Position numbers and translations under genes: made by a program | Part shown: positions 16,648-26,011 of the stretch, one piece after another | How the letters are laid out: the number at the start of each line of letters is the position of its first letter | Numbering within the stretch: position 1 is the stretch's first letter | From: JACRLV01 sp045863555 | Lineage (GTDB): Bacteria; Planctomycetota; Phycisphaerae; UBA1845; Fen-1342 | Length of the DNA stretch: 64,000 bases | Assembly: GCA_045863555.1 (NCBI GenBank) | Contig: BTUU01000023.1 | Coordinates: forward strand, 16,501-80,500 | Reading direction: 5' to 3' | The notes under the pieces: model-generated | What the model was told of the DNA's origin: nothing | The model's input: only the letters and a program-made list of their open reading frames with translations | Databases searched by the model: none

Positions 16648-19419
16648 ATGCTTCATTCGCACACGCGTTTCATGAAACCCACCTCGCGACCCGGGATCTG
16701 GTGCATTTTGGCGTCCCTTGCGGCGATTTGCACCGCCCCCGCCGCCGCGCAGGAGATCCCCGGCGGTGAACTCCGAATCGCCTCCGGCGACGGCAAGGGC
16801 CAGGCCTGCCCTTTGAAACACACGGAAGTCGTGGCCGACGTCTCAGGGTTCTTCGCCCGCGTGCACGTCCGGCAGGTCTTTCACAACCCCACGAACGAGA
16901 AAATCGAGGCCATCTACGTTTTCCCCCTGCCGCAGCACGCAGCCGTGGATGACATGGTGATGACGATCGGCGACCGCCGCGTCGTCGGCCAGATTCGCAA
17001 GCGCGAGGAGGCCCGGGCGATCTACGAGCAGGCGAAGGCGGCCGGCCACGTCGCCAGCCTGCTCGACCAGGAGCGGCCGAACATCTTTACGCAGTCAGTG
17101 GCGAACATCGAGCCGGGCGTCGAGGTGGCGATCGAGATTTCGTACGTCGAGACGCTCAAGTACGAAGACGGGCAGTTCGAGTTCATGTTCCCGATGGTCG
17201 TCGGCCCGCGCTACATCCCCGGCGGCGGCTCGGCCCCTGCTCCGCTGACGACCGGCCAGCCGACGCCGCAGGTCCCCGACGCCGACAAGATCACGCCGCC
17301 GGTGACGCCGAAAGGCACGCGGGCGGGTCACGACATCAGCCTCAAAGTCCGCGTCGACGCTGGCATGGCGATCCAGGACATCGCGAGCGTGCTGCACGAC
17401 GTGGACGTCACGCCGGACGGTACGACGGGGGCACTGGTCGCGCTGAAGAACCGCGATGAGATCCCCAACCGCGATTTCATCCTGCACTACCGCCTCGCCA
17501 CCGACCAGATCGCCCACGGCCTGCTCACCCACGTCGACGAGCGCGGAACGTTCCTGACGATCCTGCTCCAGCCGCCGAAGCGCGTGCTCCAGACGATGGT
17601 CGTGCCGCGCGAGCTGGTCTTCGTGCTCGACACGTCGGGCTCGATGAGCGGCTACCCGATCGAAAAGTCGAAGGAGACGATGGCCAAGCTGATCGACGGC
17701 ATGGGTCCGCTCGATACCTTCAACCTGATCACGTTCGCGGGCGACACGAACATCCTCTGGGACGAGCCGCGGCCGGCGACGCCGGAGAACCGCAAGGCGG
17801 CGCAGGAGTTTCTCGCCTCGCGCAAGGGCGGCGGCGGGACGGAGATGATGAAGGCGATCGACGCGGCGCTGGCGGTGCAGACGCCGACGTTTCAGTCGCT
17901 GTGGGATGCGTTCATCGGTCCGGACAATAAGCCGGGCCGCGGCCAGCTCGGCCCGGCCCGTCGGTCCTTCACGACGCGGGGGCACTTCTATCGGGCAAAA
18001 CCGGCGAGCTGCAAGTTCGTTTCTGCCGACGCGCAGTACGCCGAAGCGTTCCTCGTATCCGCAGATGGGACGCGCGCGTTCGCGCTGAAGTTCCCTCCGA
18101 ATGCGCGGATGGCCCTGCCCGGCGACGGCGCGGCAGTTGAGCTTACCGGCGAATGCTACGCCACTCAGGGCGGCGTCTTCGTCCAGGCACAAACCGTCGA
18201 GATCACCCCGATCCGCGTCGTCTGCTTCATGACCGACGGCTACGTCGGGAACGACATGGCGATCATCGACGCCGTGAAGAAAAACGCCGACACGACTCGC
18301 GTCTTCAGCTTCGGCGCGGGCAACGGCGTGAACCGTTTCCTGCTCGACGGCATGGCTCACGCCGGCCGCGGCGAAGTCGAATACGTCACGCTCGCGAGCC
18401 AGGGCGACGAGGCGGCCAGAAAATTCCACGAACGGCTCCAGTCGCCGGTGCTCACGGACATCTCGATCGACTGGGGCGGCCTGCCCGTCGATGAGGTCTA
18501 CCCCGAGCGCATCGACGACCTGTTCAGCAGCAAGCCGATCGTGGTACACGCTCGCCTGAAGGGTCCGGTGATGCCGGCGACGCTGACGCTGCGCGGCATG
18601 ACGGGCGAAGGACCGTACGAATCGCAGATCGCGCTGGAGGCGACCGACCGGCAGGAAAAGAACCCGTCGATCGCGTCGCTGTGGGCCCGCGAGAAGGTGG
18701 AGTCACTCATGAACCGCGACCTCGCGGCGGTGCAGCAGGGAAATCCGCCGGAGGGGATCAAGGAAACGATCATCGGCGTCGGCCTCACGTATCGCCTGCT
18801 GACGCAGTTCACGAGCTTTGTCGCGGTCGAGGAGCTGACGATCACGAGCGGTGGACAGGCGAAGACGATTCAGGTGCCCGTCGAGATGCCCGACGGAGTG
18901 AGCTACGAAGGCGTCTTCGGCGATTCGATGTCGCTGGGCTTCGCGGGTGGGCGCTTGATGGCTCGCGGCGCATATCCGGCCGCCGCGGCCCCGACCGGCA
19001 AGCCGATGGGCGGCGTCGGCGGCGAGGCGAAGAAGGGCGAGACCGCGGCGGTCCGGCTGATTCGCCGCGACGAGGCGCGCGACGCCGCCGCGGAGGTCGC
19101 CGAGGCCGCGACGCAGCCCCTCCCACCCGCGGCGAAGATTGCCGCATCGCTCAAGGGCCTGGCCGCGAAGGTCGAGACCGACGGCAAGGACGGCACGTTG
19201 ACGGTCGGCAAGATCGCGGTGACGGAGTACCGCCTCAGCGTGATGATCCAGATGGCCGACCTGAGCGAGGAAACGCTCGGAAAGCTCAAGGCGCTGGGCG
19301 TGCAGGTCGACGGGCAGTCGAAGCTTGTGAATCTCGTGATCGCAACGGTGGACGTGCGGAAGCTCGAAGCGATCGCGAAGCTCGACGCGGTACTGTCGAT
19401 AAAGCCGACCGACGAATAG
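16648..19419 (+). CDS. VIT and von Willebrand A domain protein with an insertion in the vWA domain
   Basis: This 923-residue secreted protein starts at 16648 with AGGAG nine bases upstream and a signal peptide ending near TAPAAAQ. A VIT domain covers about 45-180 (ADVSGFFARVHVRQVF, then REEARAIYEQAKAAGHVASL). The vWA domain starts near 325 with the MIDAS motif DTSGSMSG (about 328-335) and resumes at VVCFMTDGYVGND. Between these, about 105 residues (roughly 412-518) are inserted that normal VIT/vWA proteins lack. The C-terminus is Ala/Glu-rich, then a small domain ending near the stop. Such inter-alpha-trypsin-inhibitor-like proteins are thought to mediate surface or matrix contacts. A hairpin at 19438-19501 follows. 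Confidence 0.85.
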   Translation: MLHSHTRFMKPTSRPGIWCILASLAAICTAPAAAQEIPGGELRIASGDGKGQACPLKHTEVVADVSGFFARVHVRQVFHNPTNEKIEAIYVFPLPQHAAVDDMVMTIGDRRVVGQIRKREEARAIYEQAKAAGHVASLLDQERPNIFTQSVANIEPGVEVAIEISYVETLKYEDGQFEFMFPMVVGPRYIPGGGSAPAPLTTGQPTPQVPDADKITPPVTPKGTRAGHDISLKVRVDAGMAIQDIASVLHDVDVTPDGTTGALVALKNRDEIPNRDFILHYRLATDQIAHGLLTHVDERGTFLTILLQPPKRVLQTMVVPRELVFVLDTSGSMSGYPIEKSKETMAKLIDGMGPLDTFNLITFAGDTNILWDEPRPATPENRKAAQEFLASRKGGGGTEMMKAIDAALAVQTPTFQSLWDAFIGPDNKPGRGQLGPARRSFTTRGHFYRAKPASCKFVSADAQYAEAFLVSADGTRAFALKFPPNARMALPGDGAAVELTGECYATQGGVFVQAQTVEITPIRVVCFMTDGYVGNDMAIIDAVKKNADTTRVFSFGAGNGVNRFLLDGMAHAGRGEVEYVTLASQGDEAARKFHERLQSPVLTDISIDWGGLPVDEVYPERIDDLFSSKPIVVHARLKGPVMPATLTLRGMTGEGPYESQIALEATDRQEKNPSIASLWAREKVESLMNRDLAAVQQGNPPEGIKETIIGVGLTYRLLTQFTSFVAVEELTITSGGQAKTIQVPVEMPDGVSYEGVFGDSMSLGFAGGRLMARGAYPAAAAPTGKPMGGVGGEAKKGETAAVRLIRRDEARDAAAEVAEAATQPLPPAAKIAASLKGLAAKVETDGKDGTLTVGKIAVTEYRLSVMIQMADLSEETLGKLKALGVQVDGQSKLVNLVIATVDVRKLEAIAKLDAVLSIKPTDE

Positions 19420-19437
19420 CCGCGCTTCGAACGCGCC

Positions 19438-19501
19438 GGCTGGGTTGAGCCGCGACGAGGCCTTATCTGCTGATAAGCGCTTCCCGCGGTTCAGCCCAGC
19501 C
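19438..19501. terminator. Large bidirectional hairpin between convergent genes
   Basis: Arms 19438-19454 and 19485-19501 pair over 17 bases with two G-U wobbles, and an inner perfect 6-bp stem (19462-19467 with 19472-19477) has a TGCT loop. It lies between genes that converge (ends at 19419 and 19507). No T run follows, so it is likely a terminator or mRNA-stabilising repeat for both genes. Confidence 0.65.
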
Positions 19502-19506
19502 TCCCA

Positions 19507-20043
19507 TTATTCACCCGCAGCGTAATTCGGGTACTTGCCGGCCGCGTGCAGGCGATTGAGCTTCTGGTAGTTTTCAACGACGAAGCGGATGTACTCGCGG
19601 TCGCGGGCGGTGAGATCGCGGGCGATCCGCGCCGGCAGGCCGATGACCAGCTTTCCCGGCGGGACGATCATCCCCGGCGGCACGACGGCTCCCGCCCCGA
19701 TGATGCAATCCTCGCCGATCTCCGCATCATCCAGCACGATCGCCCCAATTCCGATCAGCGTGTTTGAGCCGACGCGGCGGCAATGCACGACCGCCCGGTG
19801 ACCGACGCCGACATCGTCCGCGATATCGAGCGGCACGCCCGTCTTCGTATGCACGACCGTGCCATCCTGGATGTTCACCCGGCGGCCGATATTGATCGCG
19901 GAGACGTCCCCACGGATCGTCACGTGATGCATGATCGTCGAGTCGTCGCCGATCGAAACTTCGCCCCCGATATACGCCGTCGGCGCAATGTAGACATTGC
20001 TCCCGATCGTCGGCCGGATGATGGGCGAGCGGTCAAATTCCAT
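19507..20043 (-). CDS. Gamma-class carbonic anhydrase family protein (left-handed beta-helix)
   Basis: The 178-residue protein is a hexapeptide-repeat beta-helix of the YrdA/CaiE/gamma carbonic anhydrase group. The signature GDVSAINIGRRVNIQDGTVVH and a VGHRAVVH block provide the three metal-binding histidines His65, His82 and His87. A C-terminal helix (AREYIRFV-type; here RDREYIRFVVENYQKL) packs on the trimer. It may hydrate CO2 or be an inactive relative; activity has been shown for few family members. It is convergent with the VIT/vWA gene. Confidence 0.9.
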   Translation of the reverse strand: MEFDRSPIIRPTIGSNVYIAPTAYIGGEVSIGDDSTIMHHVTIRGDVSAINIGRRVNIQDGTVVHTKTGVPLDIADDVGVGHRAVVHCRRVGSNTLIGIGAIVLDDAEIGEDCIIGAGAVVPPGMIVPPGKLVIGLPARIARDLTARDREYIRFVVENYQKLNRLHAAGKYPNYAAGE

Positions 20044-20140
20044 GCCCCGATGATATCGCCGGCTGCTCGCAGCTGGCGGAGTTTGGCACTATTCTCCGCC
20101 AAACCACAGACGCCGCGCGGTCAGTCGAAAAAGGTTTCGA

Positions 20141-22066
20141 ATGCTCCTGGGCAGCTTCAGCGCACAGTTCACGTGGGTCGACTGGCTGGTCGTCGTCGGC
20201 TACCTCGCGCTGACGACCTGGATCGGCGTCGCGATGGCCGGCAAGCAGGCCACGATCCGCGATTTCTTCCTCGGCGGCCGGAAACTGCCCTGGTACGCGG
20301 TCAGCGGCTCGATCATCGCGACGGAGATCAGCGCCCTGACCTTCGTCAGCGTCCCGTGGGTCGTGTTTCAGCCCGGCGGAAACATCACGTATCTCCAGCT
20401 CGGCATCTTCGGCTCATTCTTCGCGCGCATCATCGTCGGGTACTGGCTGGTGCCCGAGTACTACCGGCGCGAGATCTACAGCCCCTACGACTACATGCAC
20501 AACCGACTGGGCGGCCACGTGCGCGGCATGACCACCGCGCTCTTCACGCTGAGCGGGATGCTCGCGCAGGCCGCGCGAATCTACCTGACGGCGGAAGTGC
20601 TGAACGTCGTCATGCACGATCAGCTCGTCTTCCTGAGCCAATCCACCGGGCTGGGCGAACTCACCTGGGCAATCGCGATTCTCTCGGGCGTCGCGGTGAT
20701 CTGGACGCTCCTCGGCGGCATCACCACGGTGATCTGGACCGACGTGATCCTGTTCATCGCATTCGCACTGGGCGCGTTCGTCGCGCTCGGCGTCGTCATC
20801 TACGAACTCCCCGGCGATCTCGGCGAGATGCTGCGCGTCGGCTACGGCGCGGTCAGTTCCGGCGTGCCGTGGGCAGCCTGGGGCGCACCCCAGCCGAGCG
20901 GTCCCTGGGGCAAATTCACGCTTTTCGACTGGAGCACCGACCCGACGCGCGCCTACACGATCTACACCGCCATGATCGCCTCGACCTGGGGCGGTATCGG
21001 CGCATACGGCACCGATCAGCTCATGGCGCAACGGATGTTCTGCTGCCGCACCGCCCGGGAAGGCCGGATCGCGATCATCTCCAGCGCCCTCAGCCAGCTC
21101 GTCACCATCGCCGTCGCACTCGTCGGCGTGGGGATCTTCGCGTATTACCAGACGACGGAGCCCTCGGCCGCGGCGAAGGAGCTCCTGGCCGAGCGCAGGC
21201 ACGGAGACCGGATATTCCCGGTGTTCATCGTGGAGGTCGTCCCCGTCGGGCTCAAGGGGCTGATCATCGCAGCGATCTTCGCCGCCGCGATCTCAAGCAT
21301 CATGGGCATCCTCACGGCCCTCAGCCAGACGGTGCAGACCGCGTTCTACAACCCCCTCCGCGAAGCGTATCTGCGAAAACGCGGCATCTCGATTTCACTC
21401 GCGGCGGGCGCTGAGCACGCGGAAGGCGCACACAGCGACGAAGACCGACGATCCGTCCTCGTCGGGCGGGCGCTGGTCGTATTCTGGGGGCTTGCGCTCG
21501 CATTGGTCGCGTCGGGGATGCACGCCGTCGCCGCGCGGTATCCATCGCTCCTCGACCTCGGCCTCGCCATGGCCGGTTACTGCGGCGGAGCGCTCCTGGC
21601 GGGCTTCCTGCTGGCGTTTCTCAGGCTCGGCGTCGACGGACGCGGCTTTCTCTTTTCCGCGCCGCTTTCGGTGCTCTGCGTGTTTGCTCTCGTGTGGCAT
21701 CCCGATCTTGCCACGCCGCGACCGGGCGGCGTCAGCGCGCTCGAGTGGTTCTTCCGAACCCAATGGCCCGCCGTCGTGTGTGGGGCCGGGTCGCTCGCGC
21801 TGCTGATCGCGTGGGGCGCGCATCTGGGGAGCGACGCCGTCGGCCGCGCTCTCCCGAAGACGCTGATCCTGCTCCTCGGTATCGGCCTCATGTTCGTGCT
21901 CACCTACTTCGGTTTCTGGCAGCCGGCGCCCGCATCCGCTGACCTGCCGATGCCGCCGCCGAAGTCGATCGCCTGGCCTTGGCAGGTGCCGATCGGCAGC
22001 ATCATCGCATTCGCATGGGGATACCTGCTCGCGCGGCCGAAGACGCGTGAAAACGTGATAACGTGA
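20141..22066 (+). CDS. Sodium:solute symporter (SSS family)
   Basis: The 641-residue protein has about 14 membrane segments and the SSS hallmarks: an N-terminal WLVVVGYLALTTWIG helix, FFLGGRKLPWYAVSGSIIAT with its conserved GGR turn, and the ISALTF region that in this fold takes part in Na+ binding. The pair of GY/WLL segments and the late AAAISSIMGILTALSQ block are also typical. It should couple Na+ entry to uptake of a sugar, carboxylate or similar solute; the substrate cannot be assigned. It is followed by the third heptamer inverted repeat. Confidence 0.92.
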   Translation: MLLGSFSAQFTWVDWLVVVGYLALTTWIGVAMAGKQATIRDFFLGGRKLPWYAVSGSIIATEISALTFVSVPWVVFQPGGNITYLQLGIFGSFFARIIVGYWLVPEYYRREIYSPYDYMHNRLGGHVRGMTTALFTLSGMLAQAARIYLTAEVLNVVMHDQLVFLSQSTGLGELTWAIAILSGVAVIWTLLGGITTVIWTDVILFIAFALGAFVALGVVIYELPGDLGEMLRVGYGAVSSGVPWAAWGAPQPSGPWGKFTLFDWSTDPTRAYTIYTAMIASTWGGIGAYGTDQLMAQRMFCCRTAREGRIAIISSALSQLVTIAVALVGVGIFAYYQTTEPSAAAKELLAERRHGDRIFPVFIVEVVPVGLKGLIIAAIFAAAISSIMGILTALSQTVQTAFYNPLREAYLRKRGISISLAAGAEHAEGAHSDEDRRSVLVGRALVVFWGLALALVASGMHAVAARYPSLLDLGLAMAGYCGGALLAGFLLAFLRLGVDGRGFLFSAPLSVLCVFALVWHPDLATPRPGGVSALEWFFRTQWPAVVCGAGSLALLIAWGAHLGSDAVGRALPKTLILLLGIGLMFVLTYFGFWQPAPASADLPMPPPKSIAWPWQVPIGSIIAFAWGYLLARPKTRENVIT

Positions 22067-22152
22067 AAAAGAGAAGACACCGGATCCGCCTCGGGTGTGT
22101 ACCACGCAGCGGATAGCGGTTTTCACGTTTTCACCTTTTCACGTTTTCACGC
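22046..22152. repeat. Inverted arrays of GTGAAAn heptamers, copy 3
   Basis: Three units of the form CGTGAAAA/CGTGATAA are followed, 54 bases on, by TTTTCACG units in the opposite orientation. The design matches the copies at 5768 and 6671, although here the units are more A-rich. The first array overlaps the end of the symporter gene. Confidence 0.75.
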
Positions 22153-22172
22153 CGCCGATTACCATCCTTCCG

Positions 22173-23003
22173 ATGGCTTCCGCCCCCGACACGGCCGACC
22201 TCCTCTGCCCCGAGTGCGGCTACAGCCTGCGCGGCCTCACGTCCGGCGTCTGTCCCGAATGCGGCGAGAACTTTGAAAAGTACCTCGGCGTAGAGTCGGC
22301 ACTGCCCTGGCTCGCGGCCCGGCGGCCGGGTTTTGTCGCGTTCTGGCGGACTTTTGCGATCATTCTCTTCGGCCGGACGCGGCGGCTTCGCGTCGAGCTC
22401 GTGCGGGGCGTCGACTACCGCCGGACGCGGCTCTTTGCATGGCTTGCTGCGGCCCAGGCGTGGCTGGCCACGCCGATCGCGCTGTGGATCTGGTGGCTGG
22501 TCGACACGGCCTCTTTCAAAGAGGTGATGCAGGGACTCTCGCCGACGCTCGCCGGAGTCACTGTCGTCGCCATCCTGCCCTGGCTGCTCCTGCTGAGCGG
22601 TGTCCAGACGTATTTCTATCATCCGCGGCGGTTGCCGGTGGAGATGCAGAATCGTACGGTCGCCCTCGGCTACTTCGCGGCCGCCCCGCTGGCGGCGCTG
22701 ACGCCGGGCCTGCTGCTCATCGTCGGCCTGTTCTTCGCGGTTGCCGCGTTGTACCAGCTGGATCGATGGCGGGGCGTCGAACCGCATCTGCTGATCATTC
22801 TCAGCGCCGGCTGGACGGGCGTCGTGTTCCTCTGCTACTACGGCCTCTGCGGCGCACTCGCGGGATCGCTCACTCGGAGCACCGTGCGCGGCTGGATCGT
22901 CGCGCTGCTGATGCCGCTGATCGGCACGTTCCTCGCGGCCCTGACCGTCGTATTCATCCCGCTCGTCGTCGCGTACCTATGGCTCGTCTGCAGCACGCTC
23001 TAG
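22173..23003 (+). CDS. Integral membrane protein with N-terminal zinc ribbon
   Basis: From the ATG at 22173 the product has 276 residues. Residues about 11-30 form a zinc ribbon (CPECGYSLRG, then CPECG), followed by a YxxVESALPWLAARRPGFVAF linker and five to six hydrophobic helices. This is a planctomycete-type membrane protein with no assigned function. Its 3' end overlaps the convergent gene at 22977 by 27 bases. The ATG upstream at 22095 lies inside the heptamer repeat and is not used. Confidence 0.75.
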   Translation: MASAPDTADLLCPECGYSLRGLTSGVCPECGENFEKYLGVESALPWLAARRPGFVAFWRTFAIILFGRTRRLRVELVRGVDYRRTRLFAWLAAAQAWLATPIALWIWWLVDTASFKEVMQGLSPTLAGVTVVAILPWLLLLSGVQTYFYHPRRLPVEMQNRTVALGYFAAAPLAALTPGLLLIVGLFFAVAALYQLDRWRGVEPHLLIILSAGWTGVVFLCYYGLCGALAGSLTRSTVRGWIVALLMPLIGTFLAALTVVFIPLVVAYLWLVCSTL

Positions 23004-24410
23004 CAGGCCTGGGAACTGCCGGAGCAGCGTCCAGTCCGCCACGGGATCGAGCGGATAGATGAGTTCGTCGCGACGGCTCTCCTGAGCCGCGCCGCCGTCA
23101 TCGATCGCGTTCGCCCCGAATGAGTAGAGGCACGCGCCCTCGCCGGTGCGGTAACGGATCGGCTGATGACCTTCGGCAAACGGGTCGTCGGGTACCGCGG
23201 CGAGGTACCGTGGGACCAGATCGTCGAGCCGCGCCGGCCGCTCCCCGTTGTCGATCTCGTAGAGGCGGATCGCCAGCGCCAGGGCGGTCGCCCGCCGCGT
23301 CGCCCGCTGCTCAAAATACGACTCGAATACCCGGCGCATGTCGAAAAGCACAATCCGCCGGCCGATCGTCGCGACGACCTCGATGCCTCCGACATCGCCA
23401 TCCCGGAAGGGAAACGGCGGCATGCGCCGTCGTGCTTCGGGGAGCGTCTGCGCGGCCACGGCATCGGTCATCGCAACCATGTAGTCGAGAATCATGCCCC
23501 CCTCGTGCTGTAGCGACGGTCGGATGAGCGACCAGCCCGCCGGGGTCGGGCCGCCGGGGCCCCCGCCGCCCGGCAGCAGGCCGAGCCAGCCGCTGGTCTG
23601 GATTCGCTCCGCTCGAATCGCGTCCTGAAATCGCCCGGCCAGCGACGATTCATCGAGCAGCTCCCCGATGAGCCGCTCCACGTCGCGACGCCGGGCCGGA
23701 CCCGCCGAATGGCCCTGAGCGTCGTCCACCACGTCGAGCCCGGCCGCAATCTGTCGAGCAGCCTGGCAGGTGAGCGCATCCATCGCCATTCCGACCAGCT
23801 CGTTGATTAGTGTGGGCGTCCGCGCCTCGCTGAGAATTCGGGAAAGCGCCAGGCCGTCGCGGAGGTATTCGATCGCGGCCGCGTCATTGAGCCGGACATG
23901 GGCGTGATTCGCCGCCGCGGCCGCGAGCTTTGCGTACTGGCGGTATTGGGAGTACGTCGGACCGATCGGCGACTGAGACGCACGGTCGAGTTCGCGGGCG
24001 TCGCGAAGGCGGCAGAGCGCCTCGCGGTTGGCGGCGATGAACGCGTTATGCAGGTCGGGCAGCTCGCGGCAGAGCGCGAGGTCCGAGCAGAACACGCCGT
24101 CGATGCCGGGGACGCTGTAGTCGATGTACTCGACGATCAGCGGCGCGCCGAGCGCCAGGGCATGCTCGGCGTTCAGTTCATCGGCAACGGACGCGACGGC
24201 GAAGTCCTCGATGCGCGTCGGCTCCCCCGCCGCCTTGAGCGCCGCGATCTTCGCGTCCAGCTTCGCGCGCGCATTGGCGTCCCACCAGAACCACACGCCG
24301 ACCAGCGCGGCAAAGAACAGTAGATATGCGGCCGCGACGCGAATAAGCCAGCGATAGCGCGGAGGCCTTCGGAGCGCATCGCCGTCGGGATGTTCCGGAT
24401 CGAACTTCAC
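22977..24410 (-). CDS. Membrane-anchored hypothetical protein, paralogue A
   Basis: The 477-residue protein has a single N-terminal membrane helix (VAAAYLLFFAALVGVWFWW) after a short Arg-rich cytoplasmic tail, and a large mainly helical extracytoplasmic domain. Conserved pieces shared with the next gene are DANARAKLDAKIAALKAAGE, PTRIEDF and VADELNAEHAL near the N-terminus, IRLYEIDNGERP and YLAAVPDDPF near the C-terminus. The final segment with Y.FG.NA.DDGG resembles the C-terminus of type II secretion pseudopilin-like and DUF1559-like proteins of planctomycetes. No catalytic motif is apparent. Function unknown. Confidence 0.75.
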   Translation of the reverse strand: MKFDPEHPDGDALRRPPRYRWLIRVAAAYLLFFAALVGVWFWWDANARAKLDAKIAALKAAGEPTRIEDFAVASVADELNAEHALALGAPLIVEYIDYSVPGIDGVFCSDLALCRELPDLHNAFIAANREALCRLRDARELDRASQSPIGPTYSQYRQYAKLAAAAANHAHVRLNDAAAIEYLRDGLALSRILSEARTPTLINELVGMAMDALTCQAARQIAAGLDVVDDAQGHSAGPARRRDVERLIGELLDESSLAGRFQDAIRAERIQTSGWLGLLPGGGGPGGPTPAGWSLIRPSLQHEGGMILDYMVAMTDAVAAQTLPEARRRMPPFPFRDGDVGGIEVVATIGRRIVLFDMRRVFESYFEQRATRRATALALAIRLYEIDNGERPARLDDLVPRYLAAVPDDPFAEGHQPIRYRTGEGACLYSFGANAIDDGGAAQESRRDELIYPLDPVADWTLLRQFPGLLERAADEP

Positions 24411-24482
24411 GCAGACGAAGATAATCGTGCCGGCTACTCAAAGCACTCGGCCACACGTCGCACGAGGACGAGCGGACGATCG

Positions 24483-25928
24483 CTAGGGCTCATCGCCACC
24501 ATTGTCGAGTAGCGCCGGGAAATAGTAATCACTTGGATTGGGAAGCTCCTCCGATGGGTCGATCATCAGGATGATCTCCTTCCGGTATCCGCCTGACGTT
24601 GGTCGAACGCCCCCGTCGTCCTTCCCGTCGGAGCCGACGGAGTAGAGTCGCGAACGCCCTTTCTCCAGCCGGTAGCCGATTGGGCCCGAGTCTGACCGAA
24701 ATGGATCGATGGGAACCGCGGGAAGATAGTCGGGAATCAACTCAGCGAGATGTTCAGGCCGACGCCCATGGTCAACCTGAAAAAGACGAATCGCCAGCGC
24801 GGTCGCCGCCAGGCGCCGCTGGACCAGTCTCGCGGCCTGGAGTTGGAGAATTATCTCAGGGTCCGAGTTTGCCATGCGGCGAAGCGTAGTACCCAGTCGC
24901 TCGACGCCGCCGACCTCCTCGTCAAATGACCATGCAGTCACACGGCCGCGCTCTGCGATCGGGTTTTCGGCCACGACCGCAAAGCTGACCTCCTGGAGCA
25001 GGTCGAGCACCGCGCATCCTTCGATACGAAGCGATGGCCCGATCAAGCGCATCCCCAATGGCGCGGACGCGCCGACGCCGTCGGCCATTTGGACAATATT
25101 GGTATGCGATTCAATTCGATTCATCTGGAACGCTCGTCGCATCCGTTCACGAACACTTGACTCACTCAGAAGTTCTTCGATCACTGATACCACTTGTCCT
25201 CGGGATGCCGACCCGTTCCCATCGATCGGTTCCTTGGTGACGAGGATATCTGCACTGATCGAGCTGATCACTTCGCATACCATCGCGTCAATTGACGCGC
25301 CGATCAGTTCGTTGATCACACTCGGCGGAGCGCCGTTCGATACGATCCACGCGACGGCCATTCCATCGCGCAGATGGTCGATCGCCTGCGCGTCATCAAG
25401 CCGGACATGCGCGTGCAGAACAGCGGCCATTTCGAGCTTTGCGAATCGCCGGTGGCTAGCCAGGGGAGTCGTACCAATCCCGAATCGGGTGCCATTGGAC
25501 GTCCGAAGCTCGCGGGCTTCGCGGATCAGGCAGAGCGACTCCCGGTTGAGCGCAAGGAGTGCATCCAGATACTCGAAGAGCCCGCGACTGAGTTCGAGTT
25601 CGTAGAATGGTAAGTCGTCGATGCTGGGCAGAGCGGGGTCGATCGAGAGGATCATGCAGGCCAACGCTTCGGACAGCGCCCGGGCCGCATTCAGTTCATC
25701 GGCCACGCTCGGAAGTGGAAAATCCTCGACCCGCGTCGGCTCCCCGGCCGCCTTCAGCGCCGCGATCTTCGCCTCAAGCCGCGCCCGCGAGTACGCATCC
25801 CACCAGAACCACAATCCGACAAGCCCCGCAAGCAGGAGGGTGTACCCGACGGCAATCCGGATGAGCCAGCGATATCTCGGAGGCGTGCGAGCGTGAACTT
25901 CGTCAGGATTCGCCGGTAGCGCTGCCAT
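24483..25928 (-). CDS. Membrane-anchored hypothetical protein, paralogue B
   Basis: The 481-residue product has the same plan as the gene at 22977: cytoplasmic tail with PPRYRWLIR, one membrane helix, then DAYSRARLEAKIAALKAAGE and the shared LAIRLFQVDHGRRPEHL and YLPAVPIDPF blocks. The two genes are adjacent and in the same direction, separated by 72 bases, and so arose by tandem duplication. They differ through most of the middle. The base composition here is visibly less GC-rich than in paralogue A. Function unknown. Confidence 0.75.
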   Translation of the reverse strand: MAALPANPDEVHARTPPRYRWLIRIAVGYTLLLAGLVGLWFWWDAYSRARLEAKIAALKAAGEPTRVEDFPLPSVADELNAARALSEALACMILSIDPALPSIDDLPFYELELSRGLFEYLDALLALNRESLCLIREARELRTSNGTRFGIGTTPLASHRRFAKLEMAAVLHAHVRLDDAQAIDHLRDGMAVAWIVSNGAPPSVINELIGASIDAMVCEVISSISADILVTKEPIDGNGSASRGQVVSVIEELLSESSVRERMRRAFQMNRIESHTNIVQMADGVGASAPLGMRLIGPSLRIEGCAVLDLLQEVSFAVVAENPIAERGRVTAWSFDEEVGGVERLGTTLRRMANSDPEIILQLQAARLVQRRLAATALAIRLFQVDHGRRPEHLAELIPDYLPAVPIDPFRSDSGPIGYRLEKGRSRLYSVGSDGKDDGGVRPTSGGYRKEIILMIDPSEELPNPSDYYFPALLDNGGDEP

Positions 25929-26011
25929 TCATGCGAATAGTACTCGGCGCAGGTTATTCTCGCCGCAAAAACCGGCTGGAAAGCGCAATGGTGCAACCCG
26001 ATCGCGCTCCC

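Noticed and set aside
16506..16821. Upstream extension of the DUF2625 frame
   Set aside because: It would overlap the signal peptide region of the divergent VIT/vWA gene and the family begins at the Met near 16506 or 16494.
17095..18549. Minus-strand frame of 484 codons opposite the VIT/vWA gene
   Set aside because: It has Asp/Arg/His-rich antisense composition, no start context, and the VIT and MIDAS motifs are on the plus strand.
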